From assembly GCA_963749605.1 (NCBI GenBank), contig CAVVNN010000002.1, positions 930,001 through 994,000 of the forward strand: DNA of 64,000 bases, given 5' to 3'. Shown piece after piece: positions 32,183 to 40,499 of this stretch. Source of the stretch: CAVVNN01 sp963749605 (GTDB lineage Bacteria; Actinomycetota; Thermoleophilia; Solirubrobacterales; 70-9). Numbering within the stretch: position 1 is the stretch's first letter; every line of letters starts with the position of its first letter. The position numbers were made by a program, and so were the translations under genes. Under the pieces are notes generated by a model that was given only the letters and a program-made list of their open reading frames with translations, ran no database searches and was not told the DNA's origin.

Positions 32183-32482
32183 ATCGCGCTCGCCAGCCTC
32201 ACGGCGGTTCACGACGTGGAGCGTCCGAAGGACGAGGTGATGGGCGTGCCCAGCTGGCTTTCGGTCGGTTTCCTCAAGCCGGGCCCGCAGCTCGCCTTCG
32301 GCTCCAGCCAGCGCGCCTTCGGCACCCCGGGCGCCGGCGGCTCGTTCGGTTTCGCCGATCCCGATTCACGGCTGGGCTTCGCCTACGTCATGAACAAGAT
32401 GGACTACTACATGTTCGACGACCCGCGCGAGAAAGCCCTCCGCGACGCCGTGCACCGCTCCATCCAGCGCCTTTCCGGCTGA
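32183..32482 (+). pseudogene. C-terminal remnant of a serine hydrolase (class C beta-lactamase-like)
   Basis: About 100 codons read IALASLTAVHDVERPKDEVM, SWLSVGFLKPGPQLAFGSSQ, RAFGTPGAGGSFGFADPDSR and LGFAYVMNKMDYYMFDDPRE. GxPGxGGSxGFADP and the FAYVMNKM strand are the last parts of beta-lactamase/EstB-type esterases, after the catalytic SxxK and YxN motifs, which are absent. The sequence upstream cannot be joined to the missing 300 residues, so most of the gene has been lost. An ATG at 32240 or GTG earlier could give a short peptide but no active enzyme. Confidence 0.7.
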
Positions 32483-32563
32483 CCCGCCAGGCTCCACTGG
32501 AGCGGAAGCGGATGCGTACTCCTCGTTTCACGCGGAAGCGGGAGTGCTCCAGCTAGATTCTCC

Positions 32564-32746
32564 ATGATGGACGCCCCCTACTACACTGGATTGCCTCCTT
32601 GGAACCCGGCTACCGAAGCGTGGCCGGGCGGTCCCCACCCTGGTGCAATCGCCCAAATGCAGGCCGAAGAAGCCCGCGCAGCGCAGCAAGCCCAAATAGT
32701 GGATCGGCGGCGTAGGTCTGCCCACCTCCTCTTGCTGCGGCGATGA
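32564..32746 (+). CDS. small protein, first gene of a two-gene unit
   Basis: 60 codons from ATG 32564 (MMDAPYYTGLPPWNPATEAW), Pro- and Trp-rich at the N terminus, then a helical AIAQMQAEEARAAQQAQIVD and a basic end. The pattern resembles the proline-rich N-terminal tails of membrane-associated short proteins, but no family is recognised. Its TGA overlaps the next start (ATGA 32743-32746), which is the main reason to accept it. It marks the beginning of the lower-GC accessory region. Confidence 0.5.
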   Translation: MMDAPYYTGLPPWNPATEAWPGGPHPGAIAQMQAEEARAAQQAQIVDRRRRSAHLLLLRR

Positions 32747-33063
32747 CTGATCGCTGGGAGTACGCGAGCATCACTTGGGTTTATTCGACAACCAACCAGA
32801 CGACCAACCTGCCAAGCACCTGGAAGGGAGAGTTCTCCATCAACCGTCCCGACCGTGATCCTGAGACTCGACTCAGCTATGACTCCACGAATGAGCAGGC
32901 GAAGACCATCGGGATCGAGGCCCTGCTCAACGAGCTTGGCACCGAAGGCTGGGAGGTCGCGTCCGAAACGGTGATGGACACGACCGTCGTTTCGGCGTCG
33001 CACGGCTGGTCAGAGGGCGGGGTTCCGATCCAGATGCGCTGGCTGCTTAAGCGACAAGCCTGA
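32743..33063 (+). CDS. DUF4177-like protein
   Basis: 106 residues. RWEYASITWVYSTTNQ at the start and EALLNELGTEGWEVASETVM in the middle match the DUF4177 plan (WEYxxxx...LNxLGxEGWExV), ending IQMRWLLKRQA. These small beta-alpha proteins have no established function. It is coupled to the preceding small gene. A CTTCGCGCGA hairpin lies 19 bases after the stop. Confidence 0.65.
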   Translation: MTDRWEYASITWVYSTTNQTTNLPSTWKGEFSINRPDRDPETRLSYDSTNEQAKTIGIEALLNELGTEGWEVASETVMDTTVVSASHGWSEGGVPIQMRWLLKRQA

Positions 33064-33081
33064 GGTTCTTTGTACTTCATT

Positions 33082-33100
33082 ACCGCTTCGCGCGAACGAG
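33082..33100 (+). repeat. CTTYGCGCGA hairpin element, copy 1
   Basis: ACCGCTTCGCGCGAACGAG; 19 bases downstream of the DUF4177-like stop. One of eleven plus-strand copies in the accessory region. Confidence 0.7.
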
Positions 33101-33151
33101 AAACGCGCCAAGTTGTGATCGAAACGGTGGATCGGTGGTAAAAAGCCGGAC

Positions 33152-33601
33152 ATGGACGCAGCAGGGTGGATCGTTGCTGGCTACGCGGCTGTTGTGTCGA
33201 CGGCCTCCCTTGGGTGGCAGGTGCTGTCGTGGCTGCTGGTCAGAAAAAACCGAGTCAAGGTGATTGTCAAGGCTGCGTTGCTTGGCATGGACGACGGAAA
33301 CATGATCGACGCCGTGTCGGTCGAGGTCGTCAATCGCAGCGACCATGCTGTTCGGGTGACGGGTGTGGGACTCAACCTGCAGGACGGCTCAGGACGGCAA
33401 ATGCACCAAATGACCGCGCCACCTGGCGCGACCCTTCCTGGCACCGTCAAATCTCACGATTCGGCTTCAACCTTCTTTGTCGCCGAGGACCTTCAACGGG
33501 AAGCCGGGATTGACATCTACAAGCCGATCGCTGGTTGGGTGCATCTCTCGACCGGAGAAACAGTCAAATCGAAGCCGAAAGTGACCCGCACGAGAGGCTA
33601 A
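33152..33601 (+). CDS. membrane-anchored hypothetical protein
   Basis: 149 residues. One N-terminal membrane helix (AGWIVAGYAAVVSTASLGWQVLSW) is followed by a basic stop-transfer (VRKNRVKVIVK) and a beta-rich domain: DAVSVEVVNRSDHAVRVTGVG, then LPGTVKSHDSASTFFVAEDL and GWVHLSTGETVKSKP. The layout matches small actinobacterial proteins with an Ig-like domain on the cytoplasmic side of a single anchor. Function unknown. It ends 30 bases before the next gene, likely the same transcript. Confidence 0.65.
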   Translation: MDAAGWIVAGYAAVVSTASLGWQVLSWLLVRKNRVKVIVKAALLGMDDGNMIDAVSVEVVNRSDHAVRVTGVGLNLQDGSGRQMHQMTAPPGATLPGTVKSHDSASTFFVAEDLQREAGIDIYKPIAGWVHLSTGETVKSKPKVTRTRG

Positions 33602-33630
33602 GTCATGGGCCGCAACGCAAGGAGATCAGC

Positions 33631-34791
33631 TTGAAGCTCTGGGGGCAAAAAGCAGATCATCATGAGCCTCCGACAGACCCGGTGGCGACGGGCAAGAAGG
33701 GGGTGCCAGAGACGCCACCTGTGGAGTTGATTCATCCCTTCTATCTCGATACCGACATGTCGATGGCCTTTGCCGCGGCGATTTCTGGCGGTGTCGCGTT
33801 GGAGAGCGAAGACCTCAAACGCGATAGCCACGAATCAGACGCAGTTAGGAGGATCGAGGGGAGTCTCCGCATGTTCGATCTCCTTGGTGCAGGGGGCGAG
33901 CTTGGGAACAAGTCATCAGATGCGGTAGGTACGGAGTCGCGATTCGTTCGCCAGCACACGAAAGCCTCGATCTTCATCTCTCTCTACGACGAGTTGAAGC
34001 GCACCAATCAGATTGGCGAGGTCGATATGGAGAGTCTCAAGGCAGGAGACATGGTTTCAGTGACGTTGGGCCCCGCCGTGGCACCTCTGCGGCGGGTTGT
34101 TGATCAGATAATCCGTCTCCTTGAGGTCGCAGCCCCGATGCTGGGAGTTGACTTGCCGGTTCCGGATGAGGTCGAGGATGGCCATCAGTCCCGACAGCAG
34201 CGACGAAAGCAGCAACGGGAAACCGCCAAGAAACTGGCCTCATCTGGTGGACCTCCAGAGCTGCGACAGATGTACACGATGTTTGCCGCCATCCAGGAGG
34301 ACCTTGAACAGAGCGGCATGATCGACGTGGTTGTCTACCGCGAGGACAAGCCAGCCGTAGTTCTCACACTCGACAAGCGATTCGTCAACGACCAGGTTCT
34401 CGAGTTGCTTCACACGTCTAAATTCACGGTGATCGGCAAGGTCACGGAGATCTGGCCGACGGAGGACGACGTCGTCAATCTGTATCGACGTTCAGTCATG
34501 TCCCTGGTGCCAGCTTTGACGCAAGTATCCGCTTGGGGCATGATCAATCTGATTGCTTCATTTGCTGGGGCGATAGACGTGAAGCAGATGCAGGCTTCCG
34601 CATACGCCGCCGCGCGCGTTTCGAACGATCCGTCCGATGCGGCGAGCGAGTCCTCCACGGCGGATGAGCCGGAAGCCGCAGAGGGAGAGGATGGAGAGAT
34701 GGACGAAGTACAACTCGGCGATCTCTCTGCCCTAAGCCCCGCGGTGACGGGTCCGGCCCTTCAGATACTCCCGCTGGCCATCTGCGCGTAG
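33631..34791 (+). CDS. hypothetical protein, possibly DUF6414-like
   Basis: The frame is open from 33535, but AAGGAG 6 bases before TTG 33631 and overlap with the previous gene favour the later start (386 residues, MKLWGQKADHHEPP). HPFYLDTDMSMAFAAAISGG near residue 45, then the helical KASIFISLYDELKRTNQIGE, and a beta domain with MIDVVVYREDKPAVVLTLDK and LHTSKFTVIGKVTEIWP. The YLDxxx...AAIxGG start resembles proteins annotated DUF6414 that often sit in defence or accessory regions, but this assignment is tentative. The C-terminal tail is acidic (ADEPEAAEGEDGEMDE). Confidence 0.6.
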   Translation: MKLWGQKADHHEPPTDPVATGKKGVPETPPVELIHPFYLDTDMSMAFAAAISGGVALESEDLKRDSHESDAVRRIEGSLRMFDLLGAGGELGNKSSDAVGTESRFVRQHTKASIFISLYDELKRTNQIGEVDMESLKAGDMVSVTLGPAVAPLRRVVDQIIRLLEVAAPMLGVDLPVPDEVEDGHQSRQQRRKQQRETAKKLASSGGPPELRQMYTMFAAIQEDLEQSGMIDVVVYREDKPAVVLTLDKRFVNDQVLELLHTSKFTVIGKVTEIWPTEDDVVNLYRRSVMSLVPALTQVSAWGMINLIASFAGAIDVKQMQASAYAAARVSNDPSDAASESSTADEPEAAEGEDGEMDEVQLGDLSALSPAVTGPALQILPLAICA

Positions 34792-35341
34792 GAGTTGACC
34801 GGCATTGCAGGTGCGACTCGATCTCAGGCACCACGCACCCACTCCTCCCGGATGAAAATAAGCACGCGGTGCCTCCCCGCCAGCCGGACCCTCGTCTCCT
34901 TCACCAACGGCTGAGTTATTGTCGCTCCCGCTCCGCGCTAGTTGCGAGCGCGTCGACTCCGGGTCGCAGACGACCGCTTCGGACGAGGAGCAGCAGCAAG
35001 CCGGGCCGCGAGTGGGTTGACGGCGGACCCGGCGCAGACTTTCCTTAGTCGGCAGCCGTCGGCGCAGCCGATCCTGCCGACCTGGGTGCTATCCGTTCTA
35101 TCCGACCAGCGAAGCGTCCGGCGCCAGCCCCTTGCGCAGCTGGCAGGTGTGAACCCATCGACTGACGAGCGTGAGGGCCTCGGTGGATCGGAGCGGATAT
35201 GAGACAGCGCCAGTCAGCCAGGCCTCATCCCATTCTCGCGCCACAAACGCGTCGAGCGAAAACACACGCCGACTGGTCGCTGACCACATATTGGACTAGG
35301 GTTATGCCCACCAGTCGGGCAGATTAGGGGAGGTCGTTGTG
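34792..35341. other. 550-base gap without a convincing gene
   Basis: No frame here looks coding. It holds one divergent hairpin-element copy (34924-34940), scattered inverted repeats, and immediately before the next gene a GGGGAGG Shine-Dalgarno (35327-35333). Confidence 0.5.
34924..34940 (+). repeat. CTTYGCGCGA hairpin element, diverged copy
   Basis: GCTCCCGCTCCGCGCTA followed by GTTGCGAGCG; 133 bases after the stop at 34791. Matches the extended left flank GCTCCCGCT of the other copies but with CTCCGCGCTA in place of the core. Confidence 0.5.
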
Positions 35342-36481
35342 ATGCCAGTCCGTTTATCCGCTGCGTTGACGGTGGCTTTGAGCGCTTTGCTGCTTCTCGC
35401 TCTCAGCGTCCCCGCAGCTTCCTTTGCCGATCCGGCATCGGACCTCGCGGCGGCACAGGAAGAAGAATCGGCGGCGAGTGCGAATGTCGTCGTCGCTGAA
35501 GCGGAAGTCAAGCAGGCTGAAAAGGCGCTCGAACCCGCCGAAAAGAAGGCAATCGTTGCCGACGAAGCGGCCGACGTGGCGGAATCGGAAGCAGACGAAA
35601 TAAGGGGCGGCCTGGAAAGTGAACGGACGCAGGCGGCGGAGGAGATCCAAGCGGCCGAAGCCAGTTACGACGACGAAAAGTCGACGCACGACACGACGAC
35701 CGCCATCGGCCTCGGAATTGCGGGCCTCGCCCTGCTCATCGCCGTCGGCGCATTCGTCTTCAGCAAAGTCCAGAAATGGCCGCTCTCAAAGCGGCTGACG
35801 CAAGTGGCCGTTGGGGGGCTCGGCGTACTGCTCCTGATCGGTCTAGGCATTGCGTTCATACCGTCCTCGCCCCGGGTTCCGGAGTTCTCTGACGAAACGA
35901 TGGAACTAGCGGCAGACGCAAAGGGCGACCCGGCCGACCCTCCAACAGATGAACTCACCGAAGCCGAAGAAGCCGCTGCGCCCCTCGTTACGAAGGCCGA
36001 ACCCCTCGATGAGGCTCGAGAAGATGCGGAAGATTCTGTTTCCAACGCCGAAACGAAGCTGGCCAACGCAAAGAGCGAACTCAACGATGCGACCAGCGAA
36101 GTCAGATACGCCCAGAACGTAGTCGAGCGAGAAGAACGGAAGGCTGAAAAGGAAGCGGCATTCCGCGAAGAAGCGACGGCCATCGACTACGACCAGCTGA
36201 TCAAGAACCCGTACCGGTACGAAGGAGACAAGGTTGTCTATACCGGCCAGATCTTCCAGATTCAGGAAGGCTACGGTGGGTTCATGCTGCTGTCCGTGAC
36301 CGACGAAGGCTACGGATTCTGGACCGATGAGATCTACATCACAGGATTCGGGCACATCGAATCCGCCGAAGAAGACATCATCACCGTCTATGGGACGGTG
36401 ACCGGAGCCAAGGAATATGACACTCAGGGCGGAGGGACTAATTACGTCCCGCAGATCAAGGCGAAATACGTAGACGAGTAG
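35342..36481 (+). CDS. secreted/membrane coiled-coil protein with C-terminal OB-like domain
   Basis: 379 residues from ATG 35342 (SD GGGGAGG 8 bases away; GTG 35339 also possible). Signal peptide LTVALSALLLLALSVPAASFA. An Ala/Glu coiled coil runs from about 35 to 105. Two membrane helices follow (IGLGIAGLALLIAVGAFVFS and VAVGGLGVLLLIGLGIAFIP), then a second coiled coil (ETKLANAKSELNDATSEVRY). The C-terminal domain of about 100 residues has YDQLIKNPYRYEGDKVVYTG and IITVYGTVTGAKEYDTQGGG, an OB-like fold seen in lipoproteins annotated as toxin regulators. Codons such as GAA for Glu differ from the core genes. Function unknown. Confidence 0.65.
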   Translation: MPVRLSAALTVALSALLLLALSVPAASFADPASDLAAAQEEESAASANVVVAEAEVKQAEKALEPAEKKAIVADEAADVAESEADEIRGGLESERTQAAEEIQAAEASYDDEKSTHDTTTAIGLGIAGLALLIAVGAFVFSKVQKWPLSKRLTQVAVGGLGVLLLIGLGIAFIPSSPRVPEFSDETMELAADAKGDPADPPTDELTEAEEAAAPLVTKAEPLDEAREDAEDSVSNAETKLANAKSELNDATSEVRYAQNVVEREERKAEKEAAFREEATAIDYDQLIKNPYRYEGDKVVYTGQIFQIQEGYGGFMLLSVTDEGYGFWTDEIYITGFGHIESAEEDIITVYGTVTGAKEYDTQGGGTNYVPQIKAKYVDE

Positions 36482-36518
36482 TTGCGACGCCAGGGTCTAC
36501 AACTTCAAAAGGAGCAAT

Positions 36519-36902
36519 ATGAGCATGTGGTCCCGTACCAGTTCGATAGTGATCTCGGTCCTCGGTATTGCCCTGGTAGTGCTGGCCATCTTTACGGTGG
36601 CTCAGACCAGCGACCTAAGCTCAAAGGTCAGCGACCTGCAAGACGCAAACGCCGGTCTAGAAGACAAGACGGCCAGCCTGGAAGCAGCGACGGCGACGGG
36701 CGGGAAGGACGTCGCGGGTGAAATCGACGAACTATCGCTGGGCTTAAAAAAACTGCGAGCTTGCCTCCCCGAGATCCAGAATGAGATCAACGGCCTGTCG
36801 GTTGAAGTTGAAGGCGGGTACGCCTATATCGAAAACAACTCTCAGGTGTCCTCGTATTGCCAGCCCGTGGTGTATCCGCAGACGGGCGGTGCTGGTGAGT
36901 AG
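36519..36902 (+). CDS. single-pass membrane protein with coiled coil
   Basis: 127 residues, SD AAAAGGAG before ATG 36519. Membrane helix SIVISVLGIALVVLAIFTVA, then coiled coil SSKVSDLQDANAGLEDKTAS and EIDELSLGLKKLRACLPEIQ, with two cysteines (RACLP and SYCQP) that could form a disulphide outside. It follows the coiled-coil/OB protein by 37 bases and likely works with it. Confidence 0.65.
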   Translation: MSMWSRTSSIVISVLGIALVVLAIFTVAQTSDLSSKVSDLQDANAGLEDKTASLEAATATGGKDVAGEIDELSLGLKKLRACLPEIQNEINGLSVEVEGGYAYIENNSQVSSYCQPVVYPQTGGAGE

Positions 36903-36951
36903 CAAACAGCAGAATTAGGAAAGGCGAGAACTAAAAGTGACCCGCGCCCTG

Positions 36952-36975
36952 GCACCTGCTTCGCGATTTGCGGGC
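36952..36975 (+). repeat. CTTYGCGCGA hairpin element, variant copy
   Basis: GCACCTGCTTCGCGATTTGCGGGC, 49 bases after a stop. Nearly identical to the copy at 48128 (GCACCTGCTTCGCGCGATTT). Confidence 0.6.
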
Positions 36976-37041
36976 GTCAGCTGATCTCCCCCAGGCGCTC
37001 GCTCTGGACGAGGAGCGGAAGCACTGCGCTGACTCTCCGGT

Positions 37042-37064
37042 GCTCCCGCTTCGCGCGACAAGGG
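37042..37064 (+). repeat. CTTYGCGCGA hairpin element
   Basis: GCTCCCGCTTCGCGCGACAAGGG; the left 17 bases are identical to the copy at 38507. It lies in the 208-base gap 36903-37110, which otherwise shows no gene. Confidence 0.7.
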
Positions 37065-37140
37065 GCAACTGCGTAATTACCTTCACGCGAGTGACAGCGC
37101 GGCGGCGCGAGTGCGTTCATGGCGATTAGTGTTCTCTTGG

Positions 37141-37650
37141 ATGAGCGGCTGGCGGCAGGTGCGAGCGATCACGTTGCTGCCCGGCAACGTGACGGTGGTT
37201 GTGCCGGCAATGATTCTCGTGTTCGGCGACGGCCCCGACCTGGGCTGGAGCCTCGGCGGCGCGGTGGCGGTGCTGATTGGCTTGCTCGGGGTCGCGCTGG
37301 TCGGCGCGGGGTTCACGATCTGGCTGTGGACAGTGTGCCTGTTCAGGCGCGTCGGTAAGGGCACGCTCGCCCCCTGGGACCCCACCTCGAAGCTCGTCAT
37401 CGAGGGCCCCTACCGCCACATGCGCAACCCGATGATCACCGCTGTGGCGACCTTCCTGGTGGGGGAGGCAGTCCTCTTCGGCTCACCCGCGATCCTCGCC
37501 TGGGCGGGACTTTTCGTCGCGGTCAACTTCGCCTGGTTTCTGTTCGGCGAGGAGCCCGGCCTGGAACGCCGCTTCGGCGACGAATACCGTGCCTACAAGC
37601 GCTCCGTGCCGCGCTGGATACCGCGGCGCAGTCCCTGGCGACCCGGATAG
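37141..37650 (+). CDS. isoprenylcysteine carboxylmethyltransferase-family membrane protein
   Basis: 169 residues from ATG 37141; GTG 37111 is an alternative. Four or five membrane helices, including VAVLIGLLGVALVGAGFTIWL, surround the ICMT/PEMT signature LVIEGPYRHMRNPM and a closing EEPGLERRFGDEYRAYKRSV (E-x3-GxEYxxYxxxV). The fold uses S-adenosylmethionine to methylate lipid-like acceptors; bacterial homologues rarely have known substrates. High-GC codons like the core genome. Confidence 0.85.
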   Translation: MSGWRQVRAITLLPGNVTVVVPAMILVFGDGPDLGWSLGGAVAVLIGLLGVALVGAGFTIWLWTVCLFRRVGKGTLAPWDPTSKLVIEGPYRHMRNPMITAVATFLVGEAVLFGSPAILAWAGLFVAVNFAWFLFGEEPGLERRFGDEYRAYKRSVPRWIPRRSPWRPG

Positions 37651-37784
37651 CAGGCACTTGCTCTTCGCAGCGCAGAAGTGGCGTGCCCTACGGGGTCGCC
37701 GGGATGCCCGGTTCGGATGGGGACGATCCGTCGCGAGTTCGCTGCGTGTCGACTTGGAGGCCTCCGGCTTGGGATATCCCCGTG

Positions 37785-37790
37785 TATACT
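37785..37790 (+). promoter_or_regulatory. -10 element of the AbrB-like gene (leaderless)
   Basis: TATACT 6 bases before ATG 37797, giving a transcript that would begin at or next to the start codon. No good -35 at 16-18 bases. Confidence 0.45.
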
Positions 37791-37796
37791 GACGAC

Positions 37797-38051
37797 ATGA
37801 AGGTGGTCAAGGTTCGCCGGGTCGGCAACAGCAACGTGGTTTCGATACCGCGCGAGTTTGAGGCGCGCGGCTACGCCGCCGGGACGTCGGTGCTCGTCGA
37901 GGAGCTCGAGAGCGGCGAGCTGCGGATCATGCCGACCGAGCAGGTGCGCGATCGGATTCGCGGCATCGGGCAGCGCGTAGTTGACGAGCACGCCGAGGCG
38001 CTGCAGATCCTTGCCGAGCACGATCCCGACGACGAGAGCGCCAAGCGGTAG
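37797..38051 (+). CDS. AbrB/MazE-family DNA-binding protein (probable antitoxin)
   Basis: 84 residues. MKVVKVRRVGNSNVVSIPRE plus FEARGYAAGTSVLVEELESG is the swapped-hairpin AbrB fold with the MazE-like GNSxxVxIPxE motif. The C-terminal half is helical (RDRIRGIGQRVVDEHAEALQ), where MazE-like antitoxins bind the toxin. The start at ATG 37797 removes about 38 non-homologous codons. The next gene begins 11 bases after the stop. Confidence 0.8.
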   Translation: MKVVKVRRVGNSNVVSIPREFEARGYAAGTSVLVEELESGELRIMPTEQVRDRIRGIGQRVVDEHAEALQILAEHDPDDESAKR

Positions 38052-38062
38052 ACAGGCCTCCG

Positions 38063-38492
38063 GTGGAGGAGAACGAGCCGGTCTATATCGAGCTCCAGCC
38101 AGGTCGGATCGTGCTCCAGCAGGTGCGCCACCTCTCGCCGTGCTTCAACGCGGCCCTCGTCGCGTTCGTCGAGGCCAACCGGGACGACGAGGTGGAAAAG
38201 AACCGGCTCTGCCCACCCAATCCATACCCCAGCAGCATCGAGGACTGGCCGCGCATGATGAGCCGCACGTGGCGAACGGAAGGGCGATGGCTGAGCGAGC
38301 CCGACCTCACAGCGTGGGTGGCCGAGAGCCGGCTGAACCTGGTGCGTGCGCTTCCCGACCACGCGTCGGAGCCGTTTCGTGCAAGGTGCGGTCAAGCGAT
38401 ATCTCACCCACGTCGGCGCGGCGATCGAGCGGCTGAAGCAACTGGATGAGTCGAGTTCACCAAGGCGTGAAGAGAGCAGCGAGGGCGCTTGA
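38063..38492 (+). CDS. AbrB partner of unknown function (one frameshift)
   Basis: The raw frame stops at 38449 with a basic, unlikely tail. At 38375-38377 (CCGTTTCGTG) removing one T continues as FVQGAVKRYLTHVGAAIERL and ends KQLDESSSPRREESSEGA at TGA 38490-38492, about 142 residues. The middle part NRLCPPNPYPSSIEDWPRMM and WRTEGRWLSEPDLTAWVAES is distinctive but unrecognised. Placed 11 bases after an AbrB/MazE-type gene, it is a candidate toxin or co-factor of a toxin-antitoxin-like pair, though no known toxin motif was seen. The hairpin element follows 15 bases after the corrected stop. Confidence 0.55.
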
Positions 38493-38506
38493 GAGCCCAC
38501 TTGACC

Positions 38507-38530
38507 GCTCCCGCTTCGCGCGAAGCGCAG
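38507..38530 (+). repeat. CTTYGCGCGA hairpin element, perfect palindrome
   Basis: GCTCCCGCTTCGCGCGAAGC; the core GCTTCGCGCGAAGC is a perfect 14-base palindrome. It starts 15 bases after the corrected stop at 38492. Confidence 0.75.
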
Positions 38531-38639
38531 CACTATGCGGTCTCGGGTCTTATGCGAACGGAAAGAACGCAGCAAGCGAGTTATGCCCGCCGTCGCAAGG
38601 AAGCGACCGGGATAAGCTTGGCTAGTCCGGGGGGCGACC

Positions 38640-40382
38640 TTGAGCAAGAAGCGAGACCAGGAACTCAAACAACTGCGCGACGAGCTGGGGATTTTCCGTG
38701 ACGAGTTTCCCAAGCTGTCCGACGACGACCTGTTCGTGGTCTGGTTCCTGTTTGCGTTCATCACGGGTGACAAAGCGGCTGCAGTCGCGGCGCTCACCGG
38801 GCACTCCGGTGAGAAGAACATCGACGGGATACACATCGACCACAGGGCACGGCTCGTCTCGATCGTGCAGGGCAAGTACCGTCAAAAGCTGCTCGCCAGC
38901 GGCGAGTACCGGGCGGACGTACTCGACTTCGCCGCCCTCGCCGAACGCCTTGCAGGAGACGACCAGGACTTTGCGTCATTCATTGAGGACCTCGAGGGAG
39001 CCGCAGCACACCTGGCCGAACAGGCACGCGAAGCGGTCCTTGAGCGGGGATATCGCCTCAACCTGCACTTCGCGACCCTTGGTCGCTGCTCCGGGCCGCT
39101 TGAGGATGAGGCCAAGCGACAGGTACGCAAGGTCGACATTCCCGCATCGCAGCGCCCGCGTCTGACGATCCTTACCGGTGAGCGGGTGATGGCGGTATTT
39201 CGGGACTATCTCGATGGAGTGGCGCCACCGGTGGCGTCGATCGAGCTGCCGGTCGAAGGAAAGCCACAGGAAAGGTTCGATGAGGCGAGTGGCGTGTCGT
39301 CCTCCACCTTCTCGGTGAACGGCTGGGAGATCGGTCAGCTTGTCCATCAGTATGGGGTCAAGCTCTTCGCCCGCAACATCCGCGGCTACCTTGGCGAGAC
39401 CGGCATCAACCAGGAGATCCGCAAGACGCTGCATAAGGATCCGGCCAGCTTCTGGTACCTCAACAACGGCATCACGATCGTCTGCGACGACGCCATGCTC
39501 GAGAGCTCCTCGGGTCAGGAACGGATGGTGATCTCGAACCCGCAAGTCATCAATGGCCAGCAAACGAGCTACGCGCTAAGTGCAGAGCAGCGTGGGGCGG
39601 CGCGCGCGCAGGTCTCGGTACGGCTTATCAACGTCGCTAGAGATGGAAAGGTCGATGACTTCGCCGCCTACGACGAGATGGTCGCAAAGATCGTCGAGGC
39701 GACCAACTCGCAGAACAAGATCAAGGCCTCCGACCTGCGCGCCAATGACCGGCTCCAGGTCGGGCTCGAGCGATCCCTACACCAGCTCGGTTACTTCTAC
39801 CAGCGCAAGCGCGCCGCGGCTACAGAGATGGCGAAGTTGGCGGGCCAACACGAATGGAAGGTGACGAAAGAGGCCCTCGCCAAAGCCGTCACTGGATGCG
39901 AGAGCGCGTTCCTCGTGCGCCGCGGGACTGACCAGCTCTTCGAAGAACCGCGTTATCGCAGCATCTTCAACAGGGCCCCTCGCCAACTCCTTTGCTGCTG
40001 GTGGCTGTCGAAGGCGGTCGACTGGGCGGCCTGGGGAACCCCCGAGCAGCCGGCCAAGTTCGTCGTATTGCAGTTTTTATGGACGGACCTCGGTCCGGTG
40101 ATCCGCGCCAACCAACCGCAGTTCATCGACATGTTTGAAGACGTCCAGCGAGACGCCCGCTACCCCCACCTCGCGCGAGCAGTAGGCCGTGCGTTCAAAG
40201 GTGCCATGGCCTATTACCGAGCCGAGCGCGGCACCGGTGCCGACGCGATCGACCCCTTGTCCTTCTTCAAACGACAGGAGGCCTACGACGGCTTCGCCAG
40301 GTTCCGCGAGGGATCGGACCTCGGGCATTTCAAGCAATATGAGCGGGCCGCTGACAGGTTCTCCGCCGCCCTCGCGGCCTGA
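38640..40382 (+). CDS. AIPR-family abortive-infection protein
   Basis: 580 residues from TTG 38640. The AIPR domain is marked by LFARNIRGYLGETGINQEIR, then DPASFWYLNNGITIVCDD and MVISNPQVINGQQTSYALSA. These fit the pattern NIRxxLG...N..I..TL...P..FWxxNNGITI...NPQxVNGxQT. AIPR proteins (after LlaJ-associated/Abi systems) act in phage resistance, apparently by causing abortive infection; the mechanism is not settled. It stands alone, not next to a restriction enzyme. The hairpin element begins 2 bases after its stop, the closest of all copies. Confidence 0.85.
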   Translation: MSKKRDQELKQLRDELGIFRDEFPKLSDDDLFVVWFLFAFITGDKAAAVAALTGHSGEKNIDGIHIDHRARLVSIVQGKYRQKLLASGEYRADVLDFAALAERLAGDDQDFASFIEDLEGAAAHLAEQAREAVLERGYRLNLHFATLGRCSGPLEDEAKRQVRKVDIPASQRPRLTILTGERVMAVFRDYLDGVAPPVASIELPVEGKPQERFDEASGVSSSTFSVNGWEIGQLVHQYGVKLFARNIRGYLGETGINQEIRKTLHKDPASFWYLNNGITIVCDDAMLESSSGQERMVISNPQVINGQQTSYALSAEQRGAARAQVSVRLINVARDGKVDDFAAYDEMVAKIVEATNSQNKIKASDLRANDRLQVGLERSLHQLGYFYQRKRAAATEMAKLAGQHEWKVTKEALAKAVTGCESAFLVRRGTDQLFEEPRYRSIFNRAPRQLLCCWWLSKAVDWAAWGTPEQPAKFVVLQFLWTDLGPVIRANQPQFIDMFEDVQRDARYPHLARAVGRAFKGAMAYYRAERGTGADAIDPLSFFKRQEAYDGFARFREGSDLGHFKQYERAADRFSAALAA

Positions 40383-40383
40383 A

Positions 40384-40400
40384 CCGCTTTGCGCGAAAGC
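40384..40400 (+). repeat. CTTYGCGCGA hairpin element
   Basis: CCGCTTTGCGCGAAAGC; arms GCTTT and AAAGC around GCGCG. Compared with the copy at 38507 (GCTTC/GAAGC) both sides of the pair have changed, i.e. compensating substitution. Immediately follows the AIPR stop. Confidence 0.75.
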
Positions 40401-40499
40401 AGGCGGCGCCGAACTGCTGCGGCTCCCAAGTGTCCGCTCCATTTCGGTAGATCTTTGCCTGCGGGAATTGACCATCGCACTCGAGTAGGCTCGACCGCC

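Noticed and set aside
32183..32482. Intact beta-lactamase-like enzyme
   Set aside because: Only the last hundred or so residues are present; the SxxK and YxN catalytic motifs are missing upstream in all frames.
35098..35289. 63-codon minus-strand frame in the 34.8-35.3 kb gap
   Set aside because: No start signal, homologous pattern or coupling; more likely chance.
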